DNA of 64,000 nt from JAALLB01 sp964502215 (lineage in GTDB: Bacteria > Pseudomonadota > Alphaproteobacteria > Rhizobiales > Rhizobiaceae). The stretch spans positions 10,479-74,478 of the forward strand of contig CAZCUN010000008.1 in the NCBI GenBank assembly GCA_964502215.1, read 5' to 3'. Shown here piece after piece: positions 26,790 to 36,643 of the stretch; the first letter of the stretch is position 1, and the number at the start of each line of letters is the position of its first letter. Below the pieces are notes generated by a model that made no database searches, had not been told where the DNA came from, and worked only from the letters and a program-made list of their open reading frames with translations. The translations under genes were made by a program, and so were the position numbers.

Positions 26790-28112
26790 TTAGCTTGTAA
26801 ATTTGTTGATCGCTTCATCAAGCGACATTGTGGTTTTTTCAGGATTGCCACGACGCTTAACTTCAACTTCGTTATTTGCAATTCCACGAGGGCCAATTAC
26901 GACTTGGTTTGGAATACCAATCAAATCCATTGTCGCAAATTTAGCGCCTGCACGATTATCTGTATCGTCATAAAGAACATCAAACCCAGCATTCGTTAGT
27001 TGATCATAGATTTTATTGCTTGCCGCATCGCAGGCTTCGTCGCCAGCCTTCATATTAATGATACCGATTTGGAAAGGGGCAATTGATTCTGGCCAGATAA
27101 TACCGTCATCATCATGCGATGCTTCAATAATTGCTGCAACCAAACGGCTTGGGCCAATACCGTATGAGCCCATATGAACTTCATGGTCGATGCCGTCTGG
27201 GCCCTTTACCTTTGCATCCATCACTTCAGAATATTTTGTTCCGAAATTAAAAATGTGCCCCACCTCTATACCGCGTGCATTCATTCGGTCACTATCGGCA
27301 ACTTTTGACCATAGGTCTTCGTCATGCAATTCATCGGTTCGGGCGTAGTTTGTTGTCCAGTCTTTTACAATGCCTTCAATGACGGTATTATCATCGTAGT
27401 CAACATTAGCATCAGGTGTTTGCAAGGCCATAACATCGCTATGGCAGAACACTTCACTCTCGCCCGTATCTGCTAGGATTAAAAACTCATGCGAAAGGTC
27501 GCCTCCGATTGGGCCAGTATCAGCTCGCATAGGAATTGCTTTGACACCTAAGCGTTCAAAGGTGCGTAAGTATGAAACAAACATGCGGTAATAAGCTCTA
27601 CGGGAAGCATCGCCATCTAGGTCAAAAGAATAACCGTCCTTCATCAAAAACTCACGCCCACGCATCACGCCAAAACGAGGGCGAACTTCATCGCGAAACT
27701 TCCATTGAATATGATAAAAATTAAGCGGTAAATCTTTGTAGCTTTTCACATAAGATCGAAAAATCTCAGTGATCATTTCTTCATTCGTTGGACCAAACAA
27801 CATATCACGGCCATGCCGATCTTCGATACGCAGCATTTCTTTGCCATAATCATCATATCGACCGCTTTCGCGCCATAGGTCTGCAGACTGTATAGTTGGC
27901 ATTAGAATCTCAATCGCACCCGCCCGGTTTTGCTCCTCACGTACAATATTGGAAATTTTGTTTAAAACCTTGAGACCAAGCGGCAACCATGAATAAATGC
28001 CAGAGGATTGCTGTCGTATCATACCAGCTCTTAGCATTAGCCTATGAGACACAATTTCAGCTTCTTTTGGGTTCTCTTTCAGAACAGGAATAAAATACCG
28101 GGATAAACGCAT
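26790..28112 (-). CDS. proS: Proline--tRNA ligase, short alphaproteobacterial type
   Basis: ProRS charges tRNA-Pro. Class II motifs are visible: motif 1 around AGMIRQQSSGIYSWLPLG, motif 2 as FRDEVRPRFGVMRGREFLMK (near 145) and motif 3 as GSYGIGPSRLVAAI (near 325). At 440 aa it lacks the ~180-residue editing insert of E. coli ProS (572 aa); this short form is normal in alphaproteobacteria, where a separate YbaK/ProXp-ala protein may edit. A 392-bp gap lies upstream, so proS-lolC-lolD may have its own promoter. Confidence 0.96.
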   Translation of the reverse strand: MRLSRYFIPVLKENPKEAEIVSHRLMLRAGMIRQQSSGIYSWLPLGLKVLNKISNIVREEQNRAGAIEILMPTIQSADLWRESGRYDDYGKEMLRIEDRHGRDMLFGPTNEEMITEIFRSYVKSYKDLPLNFYHIQWKFRDEVRPRFGVMRGREFLMKDGYSFDLDGDASRRAYYRMFVSYLRTFERLGVKAIPMRADTGPIGGDLSHEFLILADTGESEVFCHSDVMALQTPDANVDYDDNTVIEGIVKDWTTNYARTDELHDEDLWSKVADSDRMNARGIEVGHIFNFGTKYSEVMDAKVKGPDGIDHEVHMGSYGIGPSRLVAAIIEASHDDDGIIWPESIAPFQIGIINMKAGDEACDAASNKIYDQLTNAGFDVLYDDTDNRAGAKFATMDLIGIPNQVVIGPRGIANNEVEVKRRGNPEKTTMSLDEAINKFTS

Positions 28113-28425
28113 CGTAAAACAACCAGAATCAATAATGTAATGTTATTTAAGTTAAAGCCTTTAATCCTTGCCTATACAAGCCCCACAAAGTTATTACAGC
28201 TTTCCTCATCAAAAGCTTATAGTTTACATTGTTAGCTTTATAAAAAGTGATTGAATTTATACATTTTTCCCATGACAGAACCATTGCTCTGTGTTTAAGT
28301 GTAAATAACAAAGTTTTGGGGCTAACCAAACATTATTGCTGTCTACGTCTTGGGAGGATATGATTCAGGCGCAATTTATATTGCAGCCGCTGTTATACAG
28401 AATGAATCTGGCATGCAGAAACTTC

Positions 28426-28453
28426 AGGCAAGGCTTTTACGCCTTGCCTTTTT
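28426..28453 (+). terminator. Orphan Rho-independent terminator on + strand
   Basis: Perfect 9-bp stem AGGCAAGGC (28426-28434) / GCCTTGCCT (28441-28449), loop TTTTAC, then a T run. All neighbouring genes are on the minus strand, where this hairpin has no U tract. Confidence 0.75.
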
Positions 28454-28503
28454 ATTTGGAAGTTTAAAAACTAGAACTTTATTTGGAAGTTGAAAAACTA
28501 GAA
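28451..28503. repeat. Tandem duplication, 2 x 26 bp
   Basis: Copies at 28451-28476 and 28478-28503 differ at one position (T/G) and are offset by 27 bp. The unit begins TTTATTTGGAAGTT and ends AAAAACTAGAA. It abuts the stop codon of the DUF1467 gene. Confidence 0.85.
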
Positions 28504-28504
28504 A

Positions 28505-28786
28505 TCATCCACGCGGCTTTAGATGTTCAGGAAATATGCTTGGGATATCAGCAAAAGTCAGTTCGAAGTAACTCGTAAGTCCCCAATAAATTAGATATAA
28601 AACACCTGCTATAATTGAGTTCCAAAATAGCTTTTGCCCTAATCTTGTAATTGTAGGCGCACCAGGATCTGTCCCCTCAATTACAACACCATCTTCAGCT
28701 TGCGATCTGTTTCCGTATGGAAGAACGATAAATAATGTGACCCACCATATTATGAAATAAACCGCAAAGCCTGTAAAAAAAGCCAT
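28505..28786 (-). CDS. DUF1467 family small membrane protein
   Basis: The 93-aa protein has two membrane helices (about residues 2-23 and 52-75) and the central motif WVTLFIVLPYGNRSQAEDG, which I recognise as DUF1467. The family is confined largely to alphaproteobacteria, sits next to the epimerase and proS genes, and has no known function. The ATG shares its A with the stop of the preceding epimerase gene (TAATG), implying coupled translation. Confidence 0.85.
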   Translation of the reverse strand: MAFFTGFAVYFIIWWVTLFIVLPYGNRSQAEDGVVIEGTDPGAPTITRLGQKLFWNSIIAGVLYLIYWGLTSYFELTFADIPSIFPEHLKPRG

Positions 28787-29190
28787 TAGACTTGCTCCAA
28801 CTCAACAAGCGTCCCGCAAAAGTCTTTTGGGTGCAAAAATAAAACAGGCTTGCCATGCGCACCAATCTTGGGTTCTCCGTCACCTAACACCCGTGCACCA
28901 TCTGCTTTTAATTTATCACGTGAGGCTATGATATCATCAACCTCATAACAAATATGATGAATTCCACCTGATGGATTACGCTCCATAAAAGGTTCAATTG
29001 GAGATTCCTCTCCCAGCACTTCTAACAACTCTATTTTCGTATTTGGAAGCTCTACAAACACAACCGTTACACCATGCTCAGGCAAGGCTAATGGATCGCT
29101 TACTTTTGCCCCTAGTGTTGCAGCATACGTATTGATACCAGAAGCCAAATCAGGAACAGCAATTGCTACATGGTTTAAACGACCAATCAT
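28786..29190 (-). CDS. mce: Methylmalonyl-CoA/ethylmalonyl-CoA epimerase (VOC family)
   Basis: The enzyme interconverts the (2R) and (2S) forms of methylmalonyl-CoA (and ethylmalonyl-CoA) in propionate and related pathways. The 134-aa protein has two paired beta-alpha-beta-beta-beta units. Metal ligands are visible as His7 (LNHVAIAVPDL), a Glu in TKIELLE, His in GGIHHICYEVDD and a C-terminal Glu in GTLVELEQV. It lies 12 bp after RNase J and overlaps DUF1467, an order conserved in Hyphomicrobiales. Confidence 0.9.
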   Translation of the reverse strand: MIGRLNHVAIAVPDLASGINTYAATLGAKVSDPLALPEHGVTVVFVELPNTKIELLEVLGEESPIEPFMERNPSGGIHHICYEVDDIIASRDKLKADGARVLGDGEPKIGAHGKPVLFLHPKDFCGTLVELEQV

Positions 29191-29202
29191 TTATTCTAAC
29201 TC

Positions 29203-30867
29203 CTATACTCTTGCTACAAAAACCGTTGTCATTGGTTTTTTACCCCAAAGGTTTCTAGCTTCACTTCTAAGCGCACGAGAAACAGCATCCCGAACAAGGT
29301 CATCATCTTTGCGGCGTTTTTTTGGAATTCCAGATAAAGCACTCATGGCTGCTTTGTATAATGCGTTGTCAAAATAGTCGCCGTCGTTCGTAACTTCTGG
29401 AAGGCCAACTAAAGCGATATCAAATTCATCCGCCATTTCACCTGACCTATCTAATACAATAGAAGCTACAATATGACCTGCATAAGAAAGCTTGCGGCGT
29501 TCCTTAACGCCAGTAGCTGCTTCACTAGCGATGATTTTTCCATCCTTATAGATACGTCCATATGGAACTTGATCAATTATTTCAGCAACACCTGGTGCAA
29601 GTCTTACAAGGTCACCATTTCTTATTGGAATCACCTGCGGGATAGCTGCTTCGCCACCTAGTTTAGCTTGTGCGTTGAGGTGGGCTGCTTCACCATGAAC
29701 CGGTATTAAAATTTCAGGCTGCGTCCAATCATACATTTGCTTAAGTTCATGCCTGCGTGGGTGGCCTGAAACATGTACAAGTGTTTTACCATCTTCAATG
29801 ATTTCGACACCTTGTTCAATAAGGTTATTCTTAATCGCAATGATAGGCTTTTCGTTTCCAGGAATAGTTCGAGAAGAAAATATCACCGTGTCGCCTGCTG
29901 CAAATGAAATATAGCGATGTTCTTGCCTAGCAATCTTTGCAAGAGCTGCACGGTTTTCGCCCTGACTTCCTGTTAAGATAATTACAAGTTGATTTCTGTC
30001 TATATATTGAAAATCTATATCTTCAACAAAGTCTGCAATATCATCAAACATACTTAGATCAGTTGCTACTTCAACAACACGTCGAATAGAGCTGCCCACG
30101 AGCATCACTTTACGGCCAGCTTTTTCTGCCGCTTGCGCTATTGAGCGTATACGACCTACATTTGAAGAAAAGGTTGTAATTGCCACCCTTCCTTTTGCCT
30201 CTGAAATAAGCTTAGCAAGACTGTCAGATACCTCACGCTCCGTTGGCGAAACACCCTCACGCATTGCATTGGTTGAATCACAGACAAGTGCTAAAACGCC
30301 ATCATCGCCAAGCCTTTTGAAGGCTTTTGCATCTGTATTCTTGCCTAATGTTGGATCTTCATCTAGTTTCCAATCGCCTGTATGAATAATGCGCCCAAGT
30401 GGTGACTTGATTGCAAGCGACATAGGTTCAGGAATTGAGTGGGTTACATAAACGGGTTCAATCTCAAAAGGCTCAAGATCTATTACATCACCCGCTTTAT
30501 ATATCTCAAGAGGTAGATTAGGCGGCTCCCCTTCATATTGCGCTTTTGCATCGAGCATGCCAGCTGTAAAGGCTGTACAATATATTGGTGCTCCCAAACG
30601 TTGCCATAAGCTTAGAAGTGCGCCGTAATGATCTTCGTGTGCGTGGGTAATCACAATTGCTAAAAGATCTTTACCAATATCTTCAACAAACTTAATATCA
30701 GGCAACACAAGATCAACACCAGGCAAGTCTGGCCCAGGAAATGTGACACCACAATCAACCATAATCCATTTGCGCTTGGCTTTATCGCCAAAGCCATAAA
30801 GCGCAAGGTTCATGCCAATTTCGCCAACCCCACCTAAAGGCACAAACACCAAATCTTGTTTACTCAA
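29203..30867 (-). CDS. rnj: Ribonuclease J
   Basis: RNase J combines endonuclease and 5'-3' exonuclease activity in RNA turnover and rRNA maturation. The 554-aa protein starts with the metallo-beta-lactamase fold; the zinc motif is THAHEDHYG with His75, His77, Asp79 and His80. The beta-CASP region with VSGHPRRHELKQMYDW and VPVHGEAAHL (split motifs near 370-395) follows. The start is TTG at 30867, supported by SD GAGGA seven bases upstream. Alphaproteobacteria other than enterobacterial-type RNA degradosome users often rely on this enzyme. Confidence 0.94.
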   Translation of the reverse strand: MSKQDLVFVPLGGVGEIGMNLALYGFGDKAKRKWIMVDCGVTFPGPDLPGVDLVLPDIKFVEDIGKDLLAIVITHAHEDHYGALLSLWQRLGAPIYCTAFTAGMLDAKAQYEGEPPNLPLEIYKAGDVIDLEPFEIEPVYVTHSIPEPMSLAIKSPLGRIIHTGDWKLDEDPTLGKNTDAKAFKRLGDDGVLALVCDSTNAMREGVSPTEREVSDSLAKLISEAKGRVAITTFSSNVGRIRSIAQAAEKAGRKVMLVGSSIRRVVEVATDLSMFDDIADFVEDIDFQYIDRNQLVIILTGSQGENRAALAKIARQEHRYISFAAGDTVIFSSRTIPGNEKPIIAIKNNLIEQGVEIIEDGKTLVHVSGHPRRHELKQMYDWTQPEILIPVHGEAAHLNAQAKLGGEAAIPQVIPIRNGDLVRLAPGVAEIIDQVPYGRIYKDGKIIASEAATGVKERRKLSYAGHIVASIVLDRSGEMADEFDIALVGLPEVTNDGDYFDNALYKAAMSALSGIPKKRRKDDDLVRDAVSRALRSEARNLWGKKPMTTVFVARV

Positions 30868-30887
30868 AATCTTATCCTCAACGCATC

Positions 30888-31652
30888 TTAAGGCGTTTGT
30901 TTAAAAAAAATATCTGCGGTAGAAATTTGCTTAATTCCATCATCAGTTTGTAGCAACATGTAGCCATCATCATCGATTGAATTAAAAATTCCATCTATTC
31001 TTTGTTGGCTTGGTATATAAACCGATATTGCTTTGCCAATACCGTATACATTATTTAGCCATTTTTTTCTTATGCCAGTAAAATTATTACCTTTATCCCA
31101 GAGTGCAATATTATCTGCAACCGTATCTGCAAGTGTCAAAAAGAAGCGGCTTGCAGAAACCTCAATGCCTTCTGCGAACAAGCTTGTGGCTTGATGAAGC
31201 GTGTTTTGCGGAAAATCCTGACAATTCACACCAATGCCCATGACCACATAGGTTTGCTCATGATAATGAACGCTTTCCAGTAAAATACCTGAACACTTTC
31301 GCTGGTTTAAAAGTACATCATTTGGCCATTTCACTTTGACCGTATTTCCAGAAACATTAAATGCTTCAATTGCATCTCTTACCGATATTGCAGCGATAAA
31401 TGTTAAATCTGCCAATCTGCTTTTATCACTTGGGTTAGTTAGCAAGAGTGATGCAAAAAGATTGCCAGTGCTACTTGCCCATTCTCGGCCTCGACTACCT
31501 TTGCCATGGGTTTGATGTTCTGCCGTTACCCATAAATTGCCAAATTCTCCACTTGCCGCATATTCCAAACAAAGTGCATTTGTTGAAGCTGTCTCTTTTA
31601 TAGAAAGATGACGATACTCACCGTGGTTAGTTTTGATCGACGAACCAATCAA
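30888..31652 (-). CDS. birA: Biotin--[acetyl-CoA-carboxylase] ligase
   Basis: BirA activates biotin to biotinyl-AMP and attaches it to carboxylase carrier proteins. The 254-aa protein contains HGKGSRGREWASSTGNLF (biotin/ATP loop) and VKWPNDVLLNQRKCSGILLE. It lacks the N-terminal DNA-binding domain of E. coli BirA, so it is an enzyme only, not a repressor. The start is TTG overlapping the nuoN stop (TTGA), with no better ATG nearby. It follows nuoN in the conserved Hyphomicrobiales order. Confidence 0.92.
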   Translation of the reverse strand: MIGSSIKTNHGEYRHLSIKETASTNALCLEYAASGEFGNLWVTAEHQTHGKGSRGREWASSTGNLFASLLLTNPSDKSRLADLTFIAAISVRDAIEAFNVSGNTVKVKWPNDVLLNQRKCSGILLESVHYHEQTYVVMGIGVNCQDFPQNTLHQATSLFAEGIEVSASRFFLTLADTVADNIALWDKGNNFTGIRKKWLNNVYGIGKAISVYIPSQQRIDGIFNSIDDDGYMLLQTDDGIKQISTADIFFKQTP

Positions 31653-33100
31653 AAGAAGGATGCGGCAGCAACTGAAGTTGCATCTGAAACATACCCAGCG
31701 ATTAAGAAATAGAAAGTAACAAAGACGCCACTCGCCATTAACACAACTTTTAATTCACCATCCATAGGAACAAAATTATCTGCTGGCTCATCAAACCACA
31801 TGATTTTTATGATACGAAGATAATAGAATGCACCGATAACACTAGCTAGCACACCAATAACAGCAAGCGCATAAAGACCTGCTTCAATTGCTGCGACAAA
31901 AACAAAATACTTAGCAAAGAAACCTGCTAGCGGTGGAATGCCAGCGAGTGAGAACATCAAAATTGTTAGCATAAGCGCCATCATAGGGTTTCTGCTACCA
32001 AGACCTGAAAGGTCTGATATTTCCTCAACGGATCCATCTTTGCGACGCATCGCGATAATACATGCGAATGTACCAACCGTCATCACCATATAAATCAGCA
32101 TATAAAGAATAACACCATTCACCCCAGATTGTGTGCCCGAAGCAAGGCCGACGAGCGCATAACCCATATGACCGATTGATGAATAAGCCATAAGTCGCTT
32201 TATATTAGTTTGTCCGATGGCAGCAAATGCACCAAGTGTCATTGACGCAATTGCAATGAATGCAATTATTTGCTGCCAATCAGATGTTACAGGTTCGAAT
32301 GCTTGGATAACAACTCGAATAAGCATCGACATTGCTGCAATTTTAGGTGCCGCTGCAAAAAAGGCAGTTACAGGCGATGGCGAGCCTTCATATACATCGG
32401 GTGTCCACATGTGGAATGGAACTGCCGAAATTTTAAAGGCAATGCCAGCCATTAAAAATACAAGTCCGAAAACCAAACCAAGTGAACGTTCATTGCCAGC
32501 CATAGCTTCTGCTATACCGACAAAATCAGTGTGTCCTGTAAAGCCATAAATTAGCGATGCTCCGTAAAGCAACATGCCTGATGAGAGTGCACCCAGAACA
32601 AAATATTTAAGACCAGCCTCAGTAGAGCGTACTGAATCACGATTAATCGCTGCCAAGACATAAAGCGATAAAGATTGAAGCTCTAAGCCTAAGTATAAAG
32701 CAATCAGGTCATTTGCTGAAATCATCAGCAACATACCCAGTGTCGCTGTGAGCACTAAAATTGGGTATTCGAAATTAATAACCCCTTCCCGTTTCATGAA
32801 ATTCACAGACATTATAATAGCAAGTGCAGAGCCAAGTAATGTTAGCAGTTTCATGAACCAAGCAAAATTATCAAGAATAAATGCTCCATTCATCGCCACG
32901 CCGCGCTCATTGGTCAAGAACAAGACGATGCTGGCAGCAACCAGAACTGCAAGTGATAAGCCGGTTATTTGGGAAAGCGAACGTTCTCCTGAAAAAACAC
33001 CAATCATCAACAAAACCATAATACCAAGCGCAAGCCATAGCTCAGCGCCAAGTAGACCAATGTTTTGTGCTTCAATAAATGCCAGCAATGTTTCTTGCAT
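31649..33100 (-). CDS. nuoN: NADH-quinone oxidoreductase subunit N
   Basis: NuoN is one of the three antiporter-like proton-pumping subunits in the membrane arm of complex I. The 483-aa protein has about 14 hydrophobic helices. Key features are LIALYLGLELQSLSLYVL (a conserved Glu in a helix) and FKISAVPFHMWTPDVYEGSP (a Lys for proton transfer). SIGHMGYALVGL follows. It is the last nuo gene and overlaps birA. Confidence 0.96.
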   Translation of the reverse strand: MQETLLAFIEAQNIGLLGAELWLALGIMVLLMIGVFSGERSLSQITGLSLAVLVAASIVLFLTNERGVAMNGAFILDNFAWFMKLLTLLGSALAIIMSVNFMKREGVINFEYPILVLTATLGMLLMISANDLIALYLGLELQSLSLYVLAAINRDSVRSTEAGLKYFVLGALSSGMLLYGASLIYGFTGHTDFVGIAEAMAGNERSLGLVFGLVFLMAGIAFKISAVPFHMWTPDVYEGSPSPVTAFFAAAPKIAAMSMLIRVVIQAFEPVTSDWQQIIAFIAIASMTLGAFAAIGQTNIKRLMAYSSIGHMGYALVGLASGTQSGVNGVILYMLIYMVMTVGTFACIIAMRRKDGSVEEISDLSGLGSRNPMMALMLTILMFSLAGIPPLAGFFAKYFVFVAAIEAGLYALAVIGVLASVIGAFYYLRIIKIMWFDEPADNFVPMDGELKVVLMASGVFVTFYFLIAGYVSDATSVAAASFF

Positions 33101-33117
33101 TGGAATTCTCTGCTCTC

Positions 33118-34647
33118 TTAATTCAGGCTTGCCTGAGCGGTTTCTTTAGCGGCTTGTATTGCTGCTTCGTAATTTAAAATTAAGTTATTGACTGATGTTT
33201 CCGTCGCCTCAAAAATTGGCATTGGGTAAACACCATAGAAGATAACTAAAACAACAAGTGGATAGATGATAACTTTCTCTCGTGTATCCAAATCAACAAT
33301 TGCCTTTAGGCTTTCTTTATCAAGGCTGCCTAATACAACACGGCGATAAAGCCAAAGTGCATAAGCGGCCGACAAGATAACCCCTGTTGTTGCTAATAGC
33401 GCTATCCACGTATTGACTTGGAATACACCAAGCAAAACCAAGAACTCTCCAACAAACCCTGAAGTTCCTGGAAGGCCAACATTTGCCATCGTGAATATTA
33501 AAAACACAACAGCATATTTAGGCATTGAATTAACAAGGCCACCATAAGCTGAAATTTCTCGCGTATGCATCCGGTCATAAACAACCCCAACACACAAGAA
33601 AAGTGCACCAGAAACAAGGCCATGTGATAGCATTTGATAAAGTCCGCCCTGAATACCATTTGCATTCATTGTAAAGATACCCATCGTCACATATCCCATG
33701 TGTGCAACAGATGAATAAGCGATGAGTTTCTTAATATCTTCCTGCATTAGCGCTACAAGCGATGTGTAAATAATTGCGATTGCGGATAAAACAAATACCA
33801 ACATTGCAAGCTCTTCACTTGCGACTGGGAACATAGGAATTGAGAATCTTAAGAACCCATATCCGCCCATTTTAAGCAAAATTGCAGCAAGTACTACAGA
33901 ACCTGCTGTTGGCGCTTCAACGTGAGCATCTGGCAACCAAGTGTGAACTGGCCACATTGGCATTTTCACTGCAAATGAAGCAAAGAATGCAAGCCATAAC
34001 CAAGTTTGCATTGATGTTGGAATTACTGATTCATCGCGCGTTGGATCTAGCAATAAGACAATGTCCGTAGTTTGCGTTTGCCAATAAATAGCCATTATCG
34101 CAAGTAGCATTAAGACAGAACCTAGCAAGGTATATAGGAAAAACTTAAAGCTTGCGTACACACGCCTTGCGCCACCCCATATTCCGATAATTAAGAACAT
34201 CGGGATAAGACCAGCTTCAAAGAAAATGTAGAACAGCATAATATCAAGCGCACAGAATACGCCAATCATGAATGTTTCCAGAACAAGGAATGCTATCATA
34301 TAGGATTTGATATCTTTTTTAACGCTCTTCCAACTTGCCAAGATACAAAATGGCATAAGAAAAGTTGAAAGAATAACAAACAGCATCGAGATACCATCAA
34401 CGCCCATATGGTAGGACATGAAAGACCCAATCCATTCGTAACGTTCAACGAATTGGAAGCTTGCTGTTGTTTGATCAAAATTCACCCAGATATACAAAGA
34501 TGCAATGAAGGTGATTATCGTCGTAAAGAGCGCAACATTTTTGATGTTACGTTCTGCAACTGGATTATCAGTTGGTATAAGCATGATCATCAGCGCGCCA
34601 ATTAGCGGCATGAATGTAATCATTGTGAGAATTGGCCAGTCAGTCAT
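33118..34647 (-). CDS. nuoM: NADH-quinone oxidoreductase subunit M
   Basis: NuoM is an antiporter-like proton-pumping subunit. I use ATG 34647, which shares its A with the nuoL stop (TAATG) and has SD GAGGAGCGGG, giving 509 aa. The longer frame adds nine residues with no SD. Landmarks are FYIFFEAGLIPMFLIIG (functional Glu), VKMPMWPVHTWLPDAHVEAP and SSVAHMGYVTMGIF. About 14 helices are predicted. Confidence 0.96.
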   Translation of the reverse strand: MTDWPILTMITFMPLIGALMIMLIPTDNPVAERNIKNVALFTTIITFIASLYIWVNFDQTTASFQFVERYEWIGSFMSYHMGVDGISMLFVILSTFLMPFCILASWKSVKKDIKSYMIAFLVLETFMIGVFCALDIMLFYIFFEAGLIPMFLIIGIWGGARRVYASFKFFLYTLLGSVLMLLAIMAIYWQTQTTDIVLLLDPTRDESVIPTSMQTWLWLAFFASFAVKMPMWPVHTWLPDAHVEAPTAGSVVLAAILLKMGGYGFLRFSIPMFPVASEELAMLVFVLSAIAIIYTSLVALMQEDIKKLIAYSSVAHMGYVTMGIFTMNANGIQGGLYQMLSHGLVSGALFLCVGVVYDRMHTREISAYGGLVNSMPKYAVVFLIFTMANVGLPGTSGFVGEFLVLLGVFQVNTWIALLATTGVILSAAYALWLYRRVVLGSLDKESLKAIVDLDTREKVIIYPLVVLVIFYGVYPMPIFEATETSVNNLILNYEAAIQAAKETAQASLN

Positions 34648-36641
34648 TAGCCCGCTCCTCCAAACATCGACCAAGTAATCAATGCTGCGATACCAATCAT
34701 CATTGCGAAAGCATAATGATATAGGTAGCCAGATTGTAATTTTACAACTTTGCCTGTCACATCAAGAACACGAGCAGAGATGCCATTTGGCCCAAACCCA
34801 TCAATCAACCAACCATCTCCTTTTTTCCAAAGAAAGTGGCCTATCCATTTTGCTGGGCGGATAAAGATGTAATCATAAAGTTCATCAAAGTACCATTTAT
34901 TCAAAAGGAATGAATATAAGCCTGGATGCTGTTTAGACAATTCCTTTGGAATGTATGGTGATTTTATATACATCCACCAAGCCAGCAATAGACCAAGTGC
35001 CATTACGATAGCTGGTGACCATTTAACTAACTTTGGTACATCATGAAATGTTTCCAGAATTTTGTTGTTTTCAGCTGCATACAATGCAGTACGCCAAAAT
35101 TCATTATACCAAGCTTCGTGATCTCCAACTGCTAAATGCCCAACGAAAGCATCATGAAAAACAACACCAGCAAGCAATGCACCAGCTGCCAATATATAAA
35201 GCGGAATAAGCATTACATTTGGAGACTCATGCACATGGTTCATAACATCAACTGATGCCCGTGGTTTGCCATGGAATGTCATGAAAATTAGACGCCAAGA
35301 ATAAAAACTTGTGAAGAGTGCCGCAAGAACAAGCATTACGAAAGCATATCCAGCATATGCATTTTGACCAACATAAACACTTTCAATAATTGCATCTTTT
35401 GAGAAGAACCCTGCTGTACCAATTATAGTCCCAGGAATACCAAGGCCTGTGAGCGCTACAGTACCAATGATCATCATCCAATATGTTTTTGGAATGTGCT
35501 TTCGAAGGCCACCCATTTTACGCATATCTTGTTCATCCGAAACTGCATGGATAACTGAACCTGCACCAAGGAATAGCAAAGCTTTAAAGAATGCATGTGT
35601 AAACAGGTGGAATATAGCTGCGCCATAAGCACCGACACCCAGAGCTGCGAACATGTAACCAAGTTGCGAACAAGTAGAATAAGCAATTACACGTTTAATA
35701 TCATTTTGAACAAGACCAATTGTTGCTGCGAAAAATGCTGTCGTTGCGCCAACTAGCGTCACAAATGTGAGTGCGGTTTGTGAATATTCAAACAAGGGCG
35801 ACATACGCGCAACTAAAAACACACCTGCTGTAACCATAGTAGCAGCATGAATTAGCGCTGAAACAGGTGTTGGGCCTTCCATCGCGTCTGGTAGCCAAGT
35901 ATGTAAAAGGAATTGAGCGGACTTACCCATAGCGCCCATAAAGAGCAATAAGCATACGACTGTGATTGCATCTGCTGAGCCTAATTCATAACCCAGGAAG
36001 TTCATTACAGTACCTTCAGCATTCGCGACATTTTCAACATTTGCAAAGATCGTAGAAAACTCAATGGTATTGAACATGTAGAACACGCCAAAAATACCAA
36101 GAGCAAAGCCAAAGTCACCAACACGGTTTACAACGAAAGCTTTCATTGCAGCTGCATTAGCGGTTGGTTTTTTAAACCAAAAACCAATCAATAAGTAAGA
36201 AGCAAGACCAACCCCTTCCCAACCAAAGAACATCTGTAACAAGTTGTCAGAGGTAACCAACATCAACATTGCGAAAGTAAAGAGCGAAAGATAGGCAAAG
36301 AAACGCGGACGATGCGGATCGTGGTGCATGTAACCAATAGAATACATATGCACGAGCGATGAAACCGTATTTACAACGACAAGCATCACAACGGTAAGTG
36401 TATCAATGCGCAAAGCCCAGCTGACATTAAGATCACCAGAGCTAATCCATTGAAGCACGGGAACCGTAAATGGCACTGCATCAGAATAGCCGTGAGAAAT
36501 AAATGCAACCCAAGAAAGAATAGCAGATATTATCATTAAGCCAGTTGTAATATATTCACAGCCCTTTGATCCTATAGACTTTGCAAAAAGTCCTGCGATT
36601 AAGAACCCAACTAATGGGAGGAAGACGATTAAGTGATACAT
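34647..36641 (-). CDS. nuoL: NADH-quinone oxidoreductase subunit L
   Basis: NuoL is the distal antiporter-like subunit with the long lateral helix along the membrane arm. The 664-aa protein shows FFGWEGVGLASYLLIGFW (functional Glu), SAQFLLHTWLPDAMEGPTP and STCSQLGYMFAALG. The C-terminal extension (residues ~520-664) corresponds to the lateral helix and the last anchor helix. Start ATG 36641 has SD GGGAGG. Confidence 0.97.
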   Translation of the reverse strand: MYHLIVFLPLVGFLIAGLFAKSIGSKGCEYITTGLMIISAILSWVAFISHGYSDAVPFTVPVLQWISSGDLNVSWALRIDTLTVVMLVVVNTVSSLVHMYSIGYMHHDPHRPRFFAYLSLFTFAMLMLVTSDNLLQMFFGWEGVGLASYLLIGFWFKKPTANAAAMKAFVVNRVGDFGFALGIFGVFYMFNTIEFSTIFANVENVANAEGTVMNFLGYELGSADAITVVCLLLFMGAMGKSAQFLLHTWLPDAMEGPTPVSALIHAATMVTAGVFLVARMSPLFEYSQTALTFVTLVGATTAFFAATIGLVQNDIKRVIAYSTCSQLGYMFAALGVGAYGAAIFHLFTHAFFKALLFLGAGSVIHAVSDEQDMRKMGGLRKHIPKTYWMMIIGTVALTGLGIPGTIIGTAGFFSKDAIIESVYVGQNAYAGYAFVMLVLAALFTSFYSWRLIFMTFHGKPRASVDVMNHVHESPNVMLIPLYILAAGALLAGVVFHDAFVGHLAVGDHEAWYNEFWRTALYAAENNKILETFHDVPKLVKWSPAIVMALGLLLAWWMYIKSPYIPKELSKQHPGLYSFLLNKWYFDELYDYIFIRPAKWIGHFLWKKGDGWLIDGFGPNGISARVLDVTGKVVKLQSGYLYHYAFAMMIGIAALITWSMFGGAG

Positions 36642-36643
36642 GA

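Larger units (their letters stand above)
28113..28504. other. Gene-free stretch between DUF1467 gene and proS; possible + strand small RNA
   Basis: This 392-bp AT-rich spacer has no convincing coding frame on either strand. It contains a strong terminator that points along + (28426-28453) although no + strand gene is nearby, and a 2 x 26-bp tandem repeat (28451-28503). It should also carry a promoter for proS. The terminator suggests a + strand non-coding transcript. Confidence 0.5.

Noticed and set aside
28147..28329. 60-aa frame on minus in the DUF1467/proS spacer
   Set aside because: No SD, no recognisable domain, composition typical of non-coding AT-rich DNA.
28360..28467. 35-aa frame on + starting after GGAGGAT
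   Set aside because: The SD-start spacing is only two bases and the frame runs through the terminator stem-loop and into the tandem repeat, so it is unlikely to be a gene.
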